DNA from: Verrucomicrobiaceae bacterium | Lineage (GTDB): Bacteria > Verrucomicrobiota > Verrucomicrobiia > Verrucomicrobiales > Verrucomicrobiaceae | NCBI GenBank assembly: GCA_016795485.1 | Contig: JAEUHM010000050.1 | Location: forward strand, 1 to 64,000 | DNA length: 64,000 nucleotides | Direction: 5' to 3' | Shown: piece by piece, positions 1-8,287 of the stretch | How the letters are laid out: each line of letters begins with the position of its first letter | Position numbering within the stretch: position 1 is the first letter of the stretch | Translations under genes and position numbers: made by a program | The notes under the pieces: model-generated | Seen by the model: only the letters and a program-made list of their open reading frames with translations | What the model was told of the DNA's origin: nothing | Database searches by the model: none

Positions 1-341
<341 letters not shown>

Positions 342-463
342 GTATTGCCTCCTTAGTTCACTTGGCTTCGGTCAAATTGAGTTTTCCCTTGCGTGCAGTT
401 GTCAGAGAGTTCGGCTCATCGATCCTCAGACGTCTGATTCTTCTTTAGAATGTGGAATCAGCA
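342..463 (+). other. 23S-5S internal transcribed spacer
   Basis: About 120 bases separate the 23S end from the 5S start. I see no tRNA cloverleaf here. The segment is AT-richer than the rRNAs and presumably carries processing sites, but none can be pinned down by eye. Confidence 0.6.
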
Positions 464-580
464 GTCTGGTGGTCATGGCACAGTGGTCCCACCCGTTCCC
501 ATTCCGAACACGGAAGTGAAACGCTGTAGCGCCGATGATAGTATGACGAAAGGTCATGCGAAAGTAGGACGCCGCCAGTT
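464..580 (+). rRNA. rrf: 5S ribosomal RNA
   Basis: A roughly 117-base segment carries the 5S signature CCCATTCCGAACACGGAAG and closes with a terminal helix formed by TCTGGTGG at the 5' end and CCGCCAG at the 3' end. The later motif GAAAGTAGG is also typical. Spacing behind 23S fits a standard 16S-23S-5S operon. Ends are placed from the terminal helix. Confidence 0.95.
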
Positions 581-590
581 AACAAATCAA

Positions 591-626
591 ACCCCGCAGT
601 GCGACATGTCGCCTGCGGGGTTTTTG
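591..626 (+). terminator. Rho-independent terminator of the rRNA operon
   Basis: ACCCCGCAG (591-599) pairs with CTGCGGGGT (613-621). The internal GCGACATGTCGC (601-612) is itself self-complementary and lengthens the hairpin. A T-run follows immediately. Lying 11 bases after 5S, it is the natural end of the rRNA transcript. Confidence 0.93.
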
Positions 627-690
627 TTTCGCACTCAACTCGCGCATGGACAGCGAACTGTCTGAGGAATCGACCTCGCCTCGTTCGACG

Positions 691-1569
691 TCACGGAACC
701 GGTTCGCCGGAACCGGGGTAAATCCACTTTACCACTTTCCCTGCACCGAAGTGCGCTTGTGCTACAGCGTCAACCTCGCCGCAAAAGACCGTAGCTGAAT
801 AAGTGACGTCGACGGTCCAGGTGGGCCTACCTTCTATCATCAACAATTGCGGCGCGTGCCATCGCTTCACCTTTTTCGGCGTTATCGCGAGAACGTCTCC
901 CCGGCGCATGGATTCGATCAAGATCGCATAACTGCCATCGGCAGACTGAATCGGTCGAGATGACTCGTGCGTAGTTCCTACCTCAACTTCCTGTGCCCTC
1001 AACGATTGAGAGCGTTCCCATTGGGCTTTCGCAATCGCCATTTGCTGGTCGTGCCACAGCTGGTAGCTGCTCAAAATCTGGTCACGGAGATCCGTTGAGC
1101 CGATCTTCGTTGAACAACGAGCCTGAGACGATGAGGATGGCGCGAGAACTAGGTTACCACCGTCGAATGAAATGGCGAGCACAGCGCTACCAGCGGGCAA
1201 CTCCACCTTGCCGCCGGACAGTGAAAAGACACAGGACTCTCGCAAAACTACAGATCGCGGAAACACTCTGTCCGGCAGATGAGTCCAGTCTTGCGTCAGG
1301 GCTTCAAGACTCTCAATCCGAGGTGCCACAAAACGATTCTCCGCAATCGAACCTCCGCTCTCGCGAGCTTGTCGGTTACTTGTATCCGTGATTGGAGATG
1401 TTCTCTCTCCTTCGGGCCGCAGGTAGTTGCCAACCCGCTTCCATACAACCCGAAGCCGATCTCTGACGTGTTGTTTGAAGAGTAGGCTCTCGTGCGGGGC
1501 AAGATACCACCAGTCACAAATCACAAATGCATTCACTGCCACCAAGAAGAGAAATGCGGTTCGCTTCAT
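691..1569 (-). CDS. hypothetical membrane-anchored or exported protein
   Basis: I do not recognise this 292-residue protein. It starts with a hydrophobic segment (about residues 4-20, after MKRT) that may be a signal peptide or single membrane anchor, so the bulk probably lies outside the cytoplasm. The remainder is soluble-looking, with an Arg/Ser-rich linker around residues 50-75 and a helical Gln/Arg-rich stretch near 170-200. An alternative GTG start at 1593 overlaps the TAG stop of the upstream ligase and would add eight residues. The ATG at 1569 was chosen because it places the hydrophobic segment directly after a short basic N-terminus. The overlap suggests co-transcription with the ligase. 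Confidence 0.6.
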   Translation of the reverse strand: MKRTAFLFLVAVNAFVICDWWYLAPHESLLFKQHVRDRLRVVWKRVGNYLRPEGERTSPITDTSNRQARESGGSIAENRFVAPRIESLEALTQDWTHLPDRVFPRSVVLRESCVFSLSGGKVELPAGSAVLAISFDGGNLVLAPSSSSQARCSTKIGSTDLRDQILSSYQLWHDQQMAIAKAQWERSQSLRAQEVEVGTTHESSRPIQSADGSYAILIESMRRGDVLAITPKKVKRWHAPQLLMIEGRPTWTVDVTYSATVFCGEVDAVAQAHFGAGKVVKWIYPGSGEPVP

Positions 1570-1592
1570 GGCTGAATCCAAATCGTTAGGCA

Positions 1593-3779
1593 CTAACCAA
1601 GAGTCCCCGCACGGGCGATAGTCTCACAAGCTTTGATATCGAGCTTGCCAGAAGCGAGGATCGGAATGTCTGCGATCCTGATCATCTTTTTCGGAATCCA
1701 AAGAGGCGCTACCCCGTGATCAATCAACCTGTGACGCAGCGCTACGATCTCCGTCTGTTCTGGGGCACCTGGTAGCGTAGTTAACAGTACCAGAGCCTCT
1801 CCCTTCTCAACATCCGGGACGCCCACGACTGCGATCTTCCGAACCGTCTCGTTTTCTAGCCCCAAACATTTGTTGATCAGCTCTTCCACCGTTTCGTGGG
1901 GTACCATTTCACCAGCTATCTTTGAGAACCGCGACATCCTCCCCTCGATGTAAAGAAACCCGTCAAGGTCGAGCCTCCCAACATCCCCCGTTCTGAACCA
2001 GCCTTCGGAATCAAGTACCTCTGCTGATCGTTTTGGGTCGTTTAGATACCCAGTGAACACATTGGCTCCCTTAAACCAAATCATGCCCGACTGGTGAACC
2101 GCTTGTGCCTCTCCCGTTTCTGCATTCGTGATTCTCAGCGCCATGCCAGGCATCAACTGCCCAACCGAACCACTCCGATAGCCAGGAGCAACCGAGTGAG
2201 CTACATCACGATCACCAGTTTCGGGATCATTCAGGTTCACGTTCGACACGGGAGATGTCTCGGTAAGTCCGTAACCCTCCAAGACCCGCTTGCCAAAACG
2301 AGTCTCGAACACCTCAGCAACGCTCTTTGGCAGTTTCTCCGCACCAGTTACCACTAGCTTCAGACTTGCCAGTTGCTCGCGATGAACACCGCGCAGATAG
2401 CCCCTCAAGAAAGTCGGAGTAGCAAGGAGCACCGAAACTTTGTGCTTCTGGATCAACTCAGCCAGTTTCTTGGTTTCAATGGGAGAGGGGTAACTCACCA
2501 AACTGAGCCCGAATATCACCGGATACCAAAGCGTGACGGTGCAGCCAAAGCTGTGAAACAACGGCAGACAGGCTAAAATGCTGTCGGTGCTCTTCATGTT
2601 CAACCTGCTGCCGAACTGGCACACATTCGCCATGAGGTTCCTATGAGTCAGCACAACCCCCTTCGGTTCACCCGATGAGCCACTGGTGAAAAGCAAGGCA
2701 GCCTCTCCATTTCCGCCATGCTTGGGTAAGCCGAGTATGCTTGTTAACAATGATGATGGAAGAAGTTTGCTCAGCAGAAACCACGCGATGGTGCTGATCT
2801 TCAAGCTGGGCATCAGTCGCTCGAGCATCACCAGTTGCTTCATTGGTGGCCATGGGAAGCTTTGAACTTTCCGCACAAACGCATCAGCGGTCAAAAAGCG
2901 ATCCAGGTCCCCTTGGCGAATCGCGCTCTCGATCGCCCCACGCCCTGCCGTAAAGTTGAGATTCACCGGAGTCTTCCCTGCTAACACCACTGCAAGATTG
3001 GCGATCAGTCCGGCTGGGGACGGAGGTAATACGATCCCGACCCGCTTTTTGGTCGTTTCTTTGCGGATGTATCGGCTAAGGGCGAGAGCCGCTGCGAAAA
3101 TCTTGTCGAACCGCAGCACGCCATCGTCTTTTCCGTCCACCATGACATTCCGCGAGCCATGCTTTTTCAATCCCATGACCAAGGCATAGCCCAAATGGAC
3201 ATCCAAAAACGACTGAGACGAGAAAGCCTTCTCCGTGAGGCCAAGCAAGCTCTCTTGATACGCAGCAAGCGTCACTGATGAACCACGAAGCACATCCCCA
3301 AACGCCATCACCACGTCGCCATCACCGACCGCCTTTGTCACCGGGATGTGCGTATCCTTCAGACGATGCACATACAGAGGCACGACAGGAACCTTGGCGC
3401 GCAAAAGAAAGTCGAGTTTAAGGCCTGCCACTGTACTCAACGGTGCGGGGATGCTCGCTGCTCCTCCTGGAACATAAATCACAACGGAGCCTTCACGAAC
3501 AATCCCCTCCACAGCCGAAGCGTAGGAGCTAGCATCCGTTGTATCACCAATGGCTAACGCATCGACGCCATCGCGATGAAGGTGAGTCTTTAGCAGCGGA
3601 TGAAACTCCGCACTTTCGTCGATCAAATACACGACCGACCTCCCTTTCACCAGAGCCTCCAGCCTCAGCAGGTCGTAATACGAAAGTAGGTTAGGCAGGA
3701 TCAAAAAGCCCTCGCTAGCAGGCAGGTTCTCCCGCCCCAGGACAGTAAGGTCTTTGAATGATGACGTGGAGGATTCCAT
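1593..3779 (-). CDS. AMP-dependent acyl-ACP/CoA synthetase with degenerate PlsC-like acyltransferase domain (Aas-like)
   Basis: This 728-residue protein has the two-domain layout of E. coli Aas, which joins 2-acyl-glycerophosphoethanolamine acyltransferase to acyl-ACP synthetase. Residues about 10-200 resemble the acyltransferase. However, the catalytic NHx4D motif reads NLLSYYD (residues 30-36), so the His is replaced by Leu, and the usual PEGR-type motif reads PGGA (104-107). The ligase half is intact: phosphate-binding loop FTSGSSGEPKG (about 364-374), GYGLTETSP, GWFRTGD, and a C-terminal ASGKLD holding the adenylation lysine. The ligase should activate a fatty acid by adenylation, while the N-terminal half is probably not a working acyltransferase. 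It is co-transcribed with the exported protein at 691-1569. Confidence 0.85.
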   Translation of the reverse strand: MESSTSSFKDLTVLGRENLPASEGFLILPNLLSYYDLLRLEALVKGRSVVYLIDESAEFHPLLKTHLHRDGVDALAIGDTTDASSYASAVEGIVREGSVVIYVPGGAASIPAPLSTVAGLKLDFLLRAKVPVVPLYVHRLKDTHIPVTKAVGDGDVVMAFGDVLRGSSVTLAAYQESLLGLTEKAFSSQSFLDVHLGYALVMGLKKHGSRNVMVDGKDDGVLRFDKIFAAALALSRYIRKETTKKRVGIVLPPSPAGLIANLAVVLAGKTPVNLNFTAGRGAIESAIRQGDLDRFLTADAFVRKVQSFPWPPMKQLVMLERLMPSLKISTIAWFLLSKLLPSSLLTSILGLPKHGGNGEAALLFTSGSSGEPKGVVLTHRNLMANVCQFGSRLNMKSTDSILACLPLFHSFGCTVTLWYPVIFGLSLVSYPSPIETKKLAELIQKHKVSVLLATPTFLRGYLRGVHREQLASLKLVVTGAEKLPKSVAEVFETRFGKRVLEGYGLTETSPVSNVNLNDPETGDRDVAHSVAPGYRSGSVGQLMPGMALRITNAETGEAQAVHQSGMIWFKGANVFTGYLNDPKRSAEVLDSEGWFRTGDVGRLDLDGFLYIEGRMSRFSKIAGEMVPHETVEELINKCLGLENETVRKIAVVGVPDVEKGEALVLLTTLPGAPEQTEIVALRHRLIDHGVAPLWIPKKMIRIADIPILASGKLDIKACETIARAGTLG

Positions 3780-3827
3780 GGAACAACGGCTTTGCGAAAC
3801 CGTCTTTTAGAGCAGGAATCTTGCCCG

Positions 3828-3844
3828 GAGTCCAGCATGGACTC
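3828..3844. other. perfect short hairpin in the ligase-mdh intergenic gap
   Basis: GAGTCCA-gca-TGGACTC forms a 7-bp stem with a 3-base loop. It lies between the ligase start and the mdh stop, both minus-strand. It could be part of the mdh 3' end or the ligase leader. No T-run follows it on either strand. Confidence 0.45.
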
Positions 3845-3846
3845 TT

Positions 3847-3890
3847 GTCGTTCCGCGCCCAAATCCACAAATAGTCTGGGCGCGGACGAC
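3847..3890 (-). terminator. candidate terminator or 3' stabilising hairpin after mdh
   Basis: CCGCGCCCA (3853-3861) is the exact reverse complement of TGGGCGCGG (3877-3885). The stem can be extended by GTCGT/ACGAC with one bulged T, giving about 14 pairs. It begins 8 bases past the mdh stop. There is no U-tract, so it may act with Rho or stabilise the mRNA end rather than being a classical intrinsic terminator. Confidence 0.55.
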
Positions 3891-3898
3891 GAATGACG

Positions 3899-4885
3899 TC
3901 AAATGAGCCCTAGCTCTGTGACCGCTTTGCGCTCGTCGGCGAGTTCACCAACGGTCGCATCTATTTTGCCCTGGCTGAACTCATCCACAGGAACGCCCTG
4001 CACGATCTCCCATTTGGAGCCATCGGTCCGAATGGGGAAGCTGCTGATCAAACCCTTCTCGACTCCGTAGCTACCATCCGAGCAGACGGCCACGCTCGTC
4101 CAGTCGCCAGCAGGAGTGCCGAGGCTCAGGGAGCGCACCGTATCGCACGCTGCATTGGCAGCCGAAGCTGCTGAGGAAAGACCGCGCGCCTTGATGATGG
4201 CAGCACCGCGCTGTTGCACGGTGGCGATGAACTCGCCCTTCAGCCACTCGTGGTCGGTGATCACCTCTGTAGCAGGCTTGCCGCTGATCTTGGCGTTGGT
4301 GAAATCTGGGTACTGCGTGGCGCTGTGGTTGCCCCAGATGCAGAGGTTGGTGACTTCAGAAGAGTGCACGCCTGCTTTTTGAGCAAGTTGTGACTTGGCG
4401 CGGTTCTCGTCCAGACGAGTCATGGCAAACCACCGCTCAGTTGGCACGCCTTTCGCATTGTTCATCGCGATCAAGCAGTTGGTATTGCAGGGATTGCCCA
4501 CCACCAGCACGCGCACATCACTCGCGGCGCTCTTCTCGATCGCTTTGCCCTGTCCGGTAAAGATGCCACCGTTGATCTTGAGCAAATCAGAGCGCTCCAT
4601 GCCGGCTTTTCGAGGGACAGAGCCGACGAGGATGCCCCAGTTCACGTCCTTGAATCCATCATTAAGGTCCGCAGTAGGATGCACGCTGTGCAAAAGCGGG
4701 AACGCACAGTCATCCAACTCCATCACCACGCCCTGCAGAGCGCCTAGCGCGGGTTCGATCTCGATCAGGCGTAGTGCAACCGGTTGATCCGGGCCAAATA
4801 GCGCGCCTGAGGCAATGCGAAACAAGAGTGAGTAACCGATTTGACCGGCCGCGCCGGTGACTGCTACGTTGATGGGCTTCTTCAT
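3899..4885 (-). CDS. mdh: malate dehydrogenase
   Basis: This cytoplasmic enzyme interconverts malate and oxaloacetate with NAD(H) in the TCA cycle. The 328-residue length fits the group of MDHs closest to cytosolic enzymes. The N-terminal dinucleotide-binding loop [12 protein letters not shown], the substrate-binding [12 protein letters not shown] and the catalytic-His segment [10 protein letters not shown] are all visible. The ATG at 4885 starts [15 protein letters not shown], just before the Rossmann loop; upstream in-frame starts would add about 60 non-homologous residues. It is divergent from the SpoU-family methyltransferase, and a strong hairpin follows its stop codon. Confidence 0.96.
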   Translation of the reverse strand: MKKPINVAVTGAAGQIGYSLLFRIASGALFGPDQPVALRLIEIEPALGALQGVVMELDDCAFPLLHSVHPTADLNDGFKDVNWGILVGSVPRKAGMERSDLLKINGGIFTGQGKAIEKSAASDVRVLVVGNPCNTNCLIAMNNAKGVPTERWFAMTRLDENRAKSQLAQKAGVHSSEVTNLCIWGNHSATQYPDFTNAKISGKPATEVITDHEWLKGEFIATVQQRGAAIIKARGLSSAASAANAACDTVRSLSLGTPAGDWTSVAVCSDGSYGVEKGLISSFPIRTDGSKWEIVQGVPVDEFSQGKIDATVGELADERKAVTELGLI

Positions 4886-4937
4886 GAGTGGGCAAAGAAC
4901 CTGGAGTGGCAGCGAATCCCTGCAAGATGAAAACCGA

Positions 4938-5687
4938 ATGATCTCAAGCCGCACGAACCCAAAGATAGTCCACGCTGTGCGGGTACGTGAAGGGCAGGAA
5001 CCAGATTTGGTCTTTGTCGAGGGAGCGCGCCTCTGTGCGGAACTGATAAGTGCAGGCTGGCCGGTCGAGTCCATCTTTTATGTGCCGGAATCCGCGGCAC
5101 CACCGTCCGGATTGGCTTTGGAGCCGACGGCGGTCACCGACTCCGTCATGCAGAAGCTTGCGGGCACGGTCTCCTCCCAGGGCATCGTCATCATCGCGCG
5201 CAAACCCAACCGGATACCTCCGCTGCCCAGTCAAGGTTTGCTCCTTGCCCTAGATGCAGTGCAGGATCCGGGCAACGTAGGCACGCTGTTGCGCACCGCT
5301 GAGGCTGCAGGCGTCCAGGCGGTGATTCTGCTGGACGGCTGTGCCAGCGCCTGGTCGCCCAAGGCATTGCGTGCCTCCATGGGCTCTGCCTTTCGTGTGC
5401 CAGTGCATCGTATGAACGCGGAACAGCTTGTTTCCTGGTGTGATGAGCATCATTGGCAGCTTGTGGCCGCTGCGGGTGGAGGTTCCGTGCGGCACACGAA
5501 GTTAGACTTCACGCAGCCGATGGTTTTGGTTTTGGGAAACGAAGGCAATGGGGTTTCGCCGCCTTTGTTGGCCGCTAGCAACCAACGTGTGAGCATTCCA
5601 CTGCATGGCCAGGTGGAGTCACTCAACGTAGCTGCTGCTGCTGCCGTCTTGTTGTTCGAGGCCGCTCGGCAGCGTCATCCCGACTAG
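4938..5687 (+). CDS. SpoU/TrmH family RNA 2'-O-methyltransferase
   Basis: This is a 249-residue SPOUT-class SAM-dependent methyltransferase. The three family motifs are present: [16 protein letters not shown] (motif 1), [11 protein letters not shown] (motif 2) and [19 protein letters not shown] (motif 3). The N-terminal part resembles the substrate-binding domain of RlmB/TrmH-type enzymes, so a 2'-O-ribose methylation in rRNA or tRNA is expected; the exact target cannot be told. The start at 4938 (MISSRTNPK) is chosen over upstream starts that would overlap mdh. The stop overlaps the stop of the convergent M50 gene by four bases. Confidence 0.88.
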   Translation: MISSRTNPKIVHAVRVREGQEPDLVFVEGARLCAELISAGWPVESIFYVPESAAPPSGLALEPTAVTDSVMQKLAGTVSSQGIVIIARKPNRIPPLPSQGLLLALDAVQDPGNVGTLLRTAEAAGVQAVILLDGCASAWSPKALRASMGSAFRVPVHRMNAEQLVSWCDEHHWQLVAAAGGGSVRHTKLDFTQPMVLVLGNEGNGVSPPLLAASNQRVSIPLHGQVESLNVAAAAAVLLFEAARQRHPD

Positions 5688-6421
5688 ATCTGCCCTGGCC
5701 CTGGTGCCAACTCAGGTGCCGTGTGCTCGATCTGCTTCAGAAAACTCAGTCGTTGCCGCGCACCCACCCACACTTGCCAGGCAATCAGCAGACGAAAGAT
5801 CGGAAAACTGCTCTCCTCAGAAAGCCAGTCCCATAGGCCCCATGCACCCATACCTACAGCAGCGATGCACGCCACGACCGACACCACATACAGTGCCTTC
5901 CAGCGCGATTGCCCCGCAAGCAGCAGCAGCCCGTGCAGAATGCGCCCTCCATCCATTGGAAATGCGGGTATCAGGTTAAAAAGCAGCAGCCACCAGTTCA
6001 AATACGCCGTGACCGCCAGCCACTCCATCCAAGCCGCGTCCTGACCCACCATGATGAGGCGAGTCAACAACACAGTGCAACCCAGCCAGAGCACCACGTT
6101 GACCAGAGGGCCGGCCACCGTGATCCAGAGATCCTGCTTCACCGTCCGTTGTTTGTTCTCAAGCAACGCCACTCCTCCCAGCATCCCTAAAGTGATGCTG
6201 TGCGTCTTCACACCGCAGCTTCGGCCCGCCAAAGCATGACCGTACTCGTGTAGAAGCACGCTCACGAACACAATCCCCATCCACGCCAACCCCAGGCCCA
6301 TGTTGCTGTTAGAGCTGGCTACCATGAGAAACGGCAGGGCAATCCAAGGATCGACAAAAAGCTCAATCCCGAGCAGTCGCCCAATGCGAATAGCGCCTGA
6401 GCCAGGTGAAGTTGGGTTCAT
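5684..6421 (-). CDS. site-2 protease (M50) family integral membrane metalloprotease
   Basis: This 245-residue polytopic membrane protein belongs to the M50 family of intramembrane zinc proteases. The zinc ligands are in HEYGH, with the third in the later NLIPAFPMDGGR segment, the family's (N)PxxDG motif. Four or more hydrophobic helices are visible, and there is no PDZ or CBS domain, so it is a minimal SpoIVFB/YwhC-like form. Such enzymes cut membrane-bound regulators or signal peptides; the substrate here is unknown. It is divergent from lexA. Confidence 0.88.
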   Translation of the reverse strand: MNPTSPGSGAIRIGRLLGIELFVDPWIALPFLMVASSNSNMGLGLAWMGIVFVSVLLHEYGHALAGRSCGVKTHSITLGMLGGVALLENKQRTVKQDLWITVAGPLVNVVLWLGCTVLLTRLIMVGQDAAWMEWLAVTAYLNWWLLLFNLIPAFPMDGGRILHGLLLLAGQSRWKALYVVSVVACIAAVGMGAWGLWDWLSEESSFPIFRLLIAWQVWVGARQRLSFLKQIEHTAPELAPGPGQI

Positions 6422-6521
6422 GCGTCAAAGCGTGGCGCGTGATTCACCATTTGGACAGCGCGAACTCGATCAGCCGTCCTAACACCCACCCAATAAACGA
6501 CTTGCAAATCACTGCTCGCCC

Positions 6522-6545
6522 GAACATTGTTCAGACGATCATGAT
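6522..6545. promoter_or_regulatory. candidate LexA operator overlapping the lexA start codon
   Basis: GAACATTGTTC (6522-6532) is an 11-bp inverted repeat. The right half begins TGTTC (6528-6532), then four bases, then GATCA (6537-6541), which ends on the A of the lexA ATG. A TGTTC-N4-GAACA type of LexA site is what I recall for Verrucomicrobia (from memory, not checked), and this fits with one mismatch. Position and symmetry support autoregulation. Confidence 0.45.
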
Positions 6546-7185
6546 TAACCACGAACTCGAAGAAAAACTCACCGAGCGTCAGGCTGAGCTGCTGGCCTAT
6601 CTGCGGGAGTACCAGCGGGACCAAGGCGTGATGCCCTCCACGCGTGAGATTCAGCGCCACTTTGGCTTTGCCAGCCAAACGGCCGCCATGAGCCACCTTC
6701 GGGCACTGGAGAAGAAAGGCGTCATCCAGCGCTATGCCGGCAAAGCACGGGCCGTTGTGCTGCCAGAGATTCTTGATCGCCCAGAGATCGTCACCATCCC
6801 TGTCTTCGGTCAAATCCCCGCCGGTTTGACGTCAGATGCGCTTCAACACGCCGACGGCTGCATCGTTGTCGATCTCAAGACCCTCGGAGTGCCAAGAAAC
6901 GCCAAGACCTTTGCCCTCAAAGTCCGCGGAGACTCCATGATCGGAGCCCACATTTGCAATGGCGACTTCGTCGTGGTCGATGCCGGCCGCACAGCACGCA
7001 ACAAAGACATCGTAGCCGCCCTGATCGATGGGGAAACCACCCTCAAGCGCTTCATCATGCGCGGAGACGTGCCCTATCTGAAAGCCGAGAACCCCAACTA
7101 CCCAGACTTGGTGCCCGCACGCGAGTTGTTCATCCAAGGCGTCATGGTCGGCCTCGTGAGACACTTCAATCCCGCCGAGATCTAG
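6541..7185 (+). CDS. lexA: LexA repressor (SOS regulator, S24 self-cleaving)
   Basis: This 214-residue protein has an N-terminal winged-helix DNA-binding domain (about 1-70, with TERQAELLAYLREYQ and PSTREIQRHFGFAS) and a C-terminal S24 peptidase domain. The Ala94-Gly95 cleavage site (QIPAGL), catalytic Ser132 (GDSMIG) and Lys169 (TTLKRF) are all present, so RecA-stimulated self-cleavage should work. The start MINHELEEK is chosen because LexA proteins begin just before the first helix; in-frame upstream codons add unrelated sequence. A candidate operator overlaps the start codon. Confidence 0.95.
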   Translation: MINHELEEKLTERQAELLAYLREYQRDQGVMPSTREIQRHFGFASQTAAMSHLRALEKKGVIQRYAGKARAVVLPEILDRPEIVTIPVFGQIPAGLTSDALQHADGCIVVDLKTLGVPRNAKTFALKVRGDSMIGAHICNGDFVVVDAGRTARNKDIVAALIDGETTLKRFIMRGDVPYLKAENPNYPDLVPARELFIQGVMVGLVRHFNPAEI

Positions 7186-7237
7186 CTCCGATTTTTCTCG
7201 TCTCCACGACCGAGGCCAGGATAAGCTCATCGGCATC

Positions 7238-7894
7238 ATGATGAGCCTACTGAGCATCGCCCAAAACCGGCGGCACCTTTGCGTCATTGCCGCGATAGGC
7301 ATTCTTGGACTCCTGGTAGATGCCTTTGCACAGGGTGAAAGCCGCCGAAGGTTGTTAATCCCCCCTCCCGCAGAAGGGGGTGGAGCGCCAGTTCCTGGGG
7401 GCAAGCCAATGACGCAGTCGCTCAAACTGGCTGGCGACTACTTGCTCAAAACTGAGCTAACCGGGGAAGGCTTCACCCTCAAAGACCAGACGGGAGCAAC
7501 CCTCTTAGAACGCAAAGAAAAGCAGCGCGTGACTGAGAAAAAACTCAGCCCAAACGCTGAGGTGGCCTTGCTGAGGATCGACAAGTTCGAGAAAAACTTC
7601 GGTTGGTATCGCGGATTGGTCCGTGTCCGCGTCTCAGACAAAGGCTTGGTCGTGGACGAGCTTTGGGATACCGGCACGGATTTGTTTCCGGGGAGAAGAT
7701 GGTGGGTCTCCGAGATCGGAGCGCTCAGCGATGATGGCGAAGTTGCCCTGCTAAAACTCGGCATCTCCGGCGAAAACAACGGCCCCATCGAGTACAGTTG
7801 GCAGACGTGGCAGTTGAACCCAGCCAAACAGCTCGGCTCCGGACTCACCGTGGCCAACGGAGCCCAAGACAGCGCCAAGCCCGCCAAACCCTGA
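7238..7894 (+). CDS. hypothetical exported protein
   Basis: This 218-residue protein is not recognised. A hydrophobic segment (about residues 14-31, IAAIGILGLLVDAFA) looks like a signal peptide, followed by a Pro/Gly-rich linker (PPPAEGGGAPVPGG). The rest is a probable beta-rich domain with several charged KxxLLERKEKQ-type stretches and a Trp-rich part (GRRWWVSEIG). The second ATG at 7241 is equally possible. It lies 52 bases after lexA on the same strand but need not be part of the SOS response. Its 3' side faces the minisatellite. Confidence 0.6.
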   Translation: MMSLLSIAQNRRHLCVIAAIGILGLLVDAFAQGESRRRLLIPPPAEGGGAPVPGGKPMTQSLKLAGDYLLKTELTGEGFTLKDQTGATLLERKEKQRVTEKKLSPNAEVALLRIDKFEKNFGWYRGLVRVRVSDKGLVVDELWDTGTDLFPGRRWWVSEIGALSDDGEVALLKLGISGENNGPIEYSWQTWQLNPAKQLGSGLTVANGAQDSAKPAKP

Positions 7895-8005
7895 AAACCG
7901 ACACCCACCCGCCGGGCCCGAGCCCCCAATTTGGCCCCTTCTCCGGTCAGAAAACCATTTTCCGACGGCAGAAAATGATCTTCTGACGCCCAAAAACCAT
8001 CCTAC

Positions 8006-8287
8006 GACGTCGTTGGCCCACCCACCGACGTCGTTGACCCACTCACCGCCGTCATTGGCTCACCCACCGACGTCGTTGACCCACCCACCGACATCGTTGA
8101 CCCACTCACCGACGTCATTGGCCCACCCACCGACATCGTTGACCCACCCACCGACGTCACTGACCCACCCACCGACGTCGTTGACCCACCCACCGACATC
8201 GTTGACCCACCCACCGACGTCATTGACCCACCCACCGACGTCGTTGACCCACCCACCGACGTCGTTGACCCACCCACCGACATCGCT
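8006..8287. repeat. 21-bp tandem repeat (minisatellite), 13 full units plus a partial 14th
   Basis: Units of the form GACGTCGTTGACCCACCCACC repeat head to tail from 8006 to 8278, with a 9-base partial unit to 8287. Variation is confined to a few positions (GACGTC/GACATC, GTTG/ATTG, CCCAC/CTCAC). As 21 is a multiple of three, long open frames appear on both strands by default. The array fills the gap between two convergent genes and ends exactly at the stop codon of the ABC/CPBP gene. Confidence 0.97.

Noticed and set aside
342..463. tRNA in the 23S-5S spacer
   Set aside because: No cloverleaf arms, GTTC-type loop or CCA end could be found.
450..665. 71-codon open frame over the 5S rRNA and terminator
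   Set aside because: It is the translation of 5S rRNA sequence.
8006..8287. CRISPR array
   Set aside because: The units are continuous with no unique spacers, so it is a plain tandem repeat and no cas genes are near.
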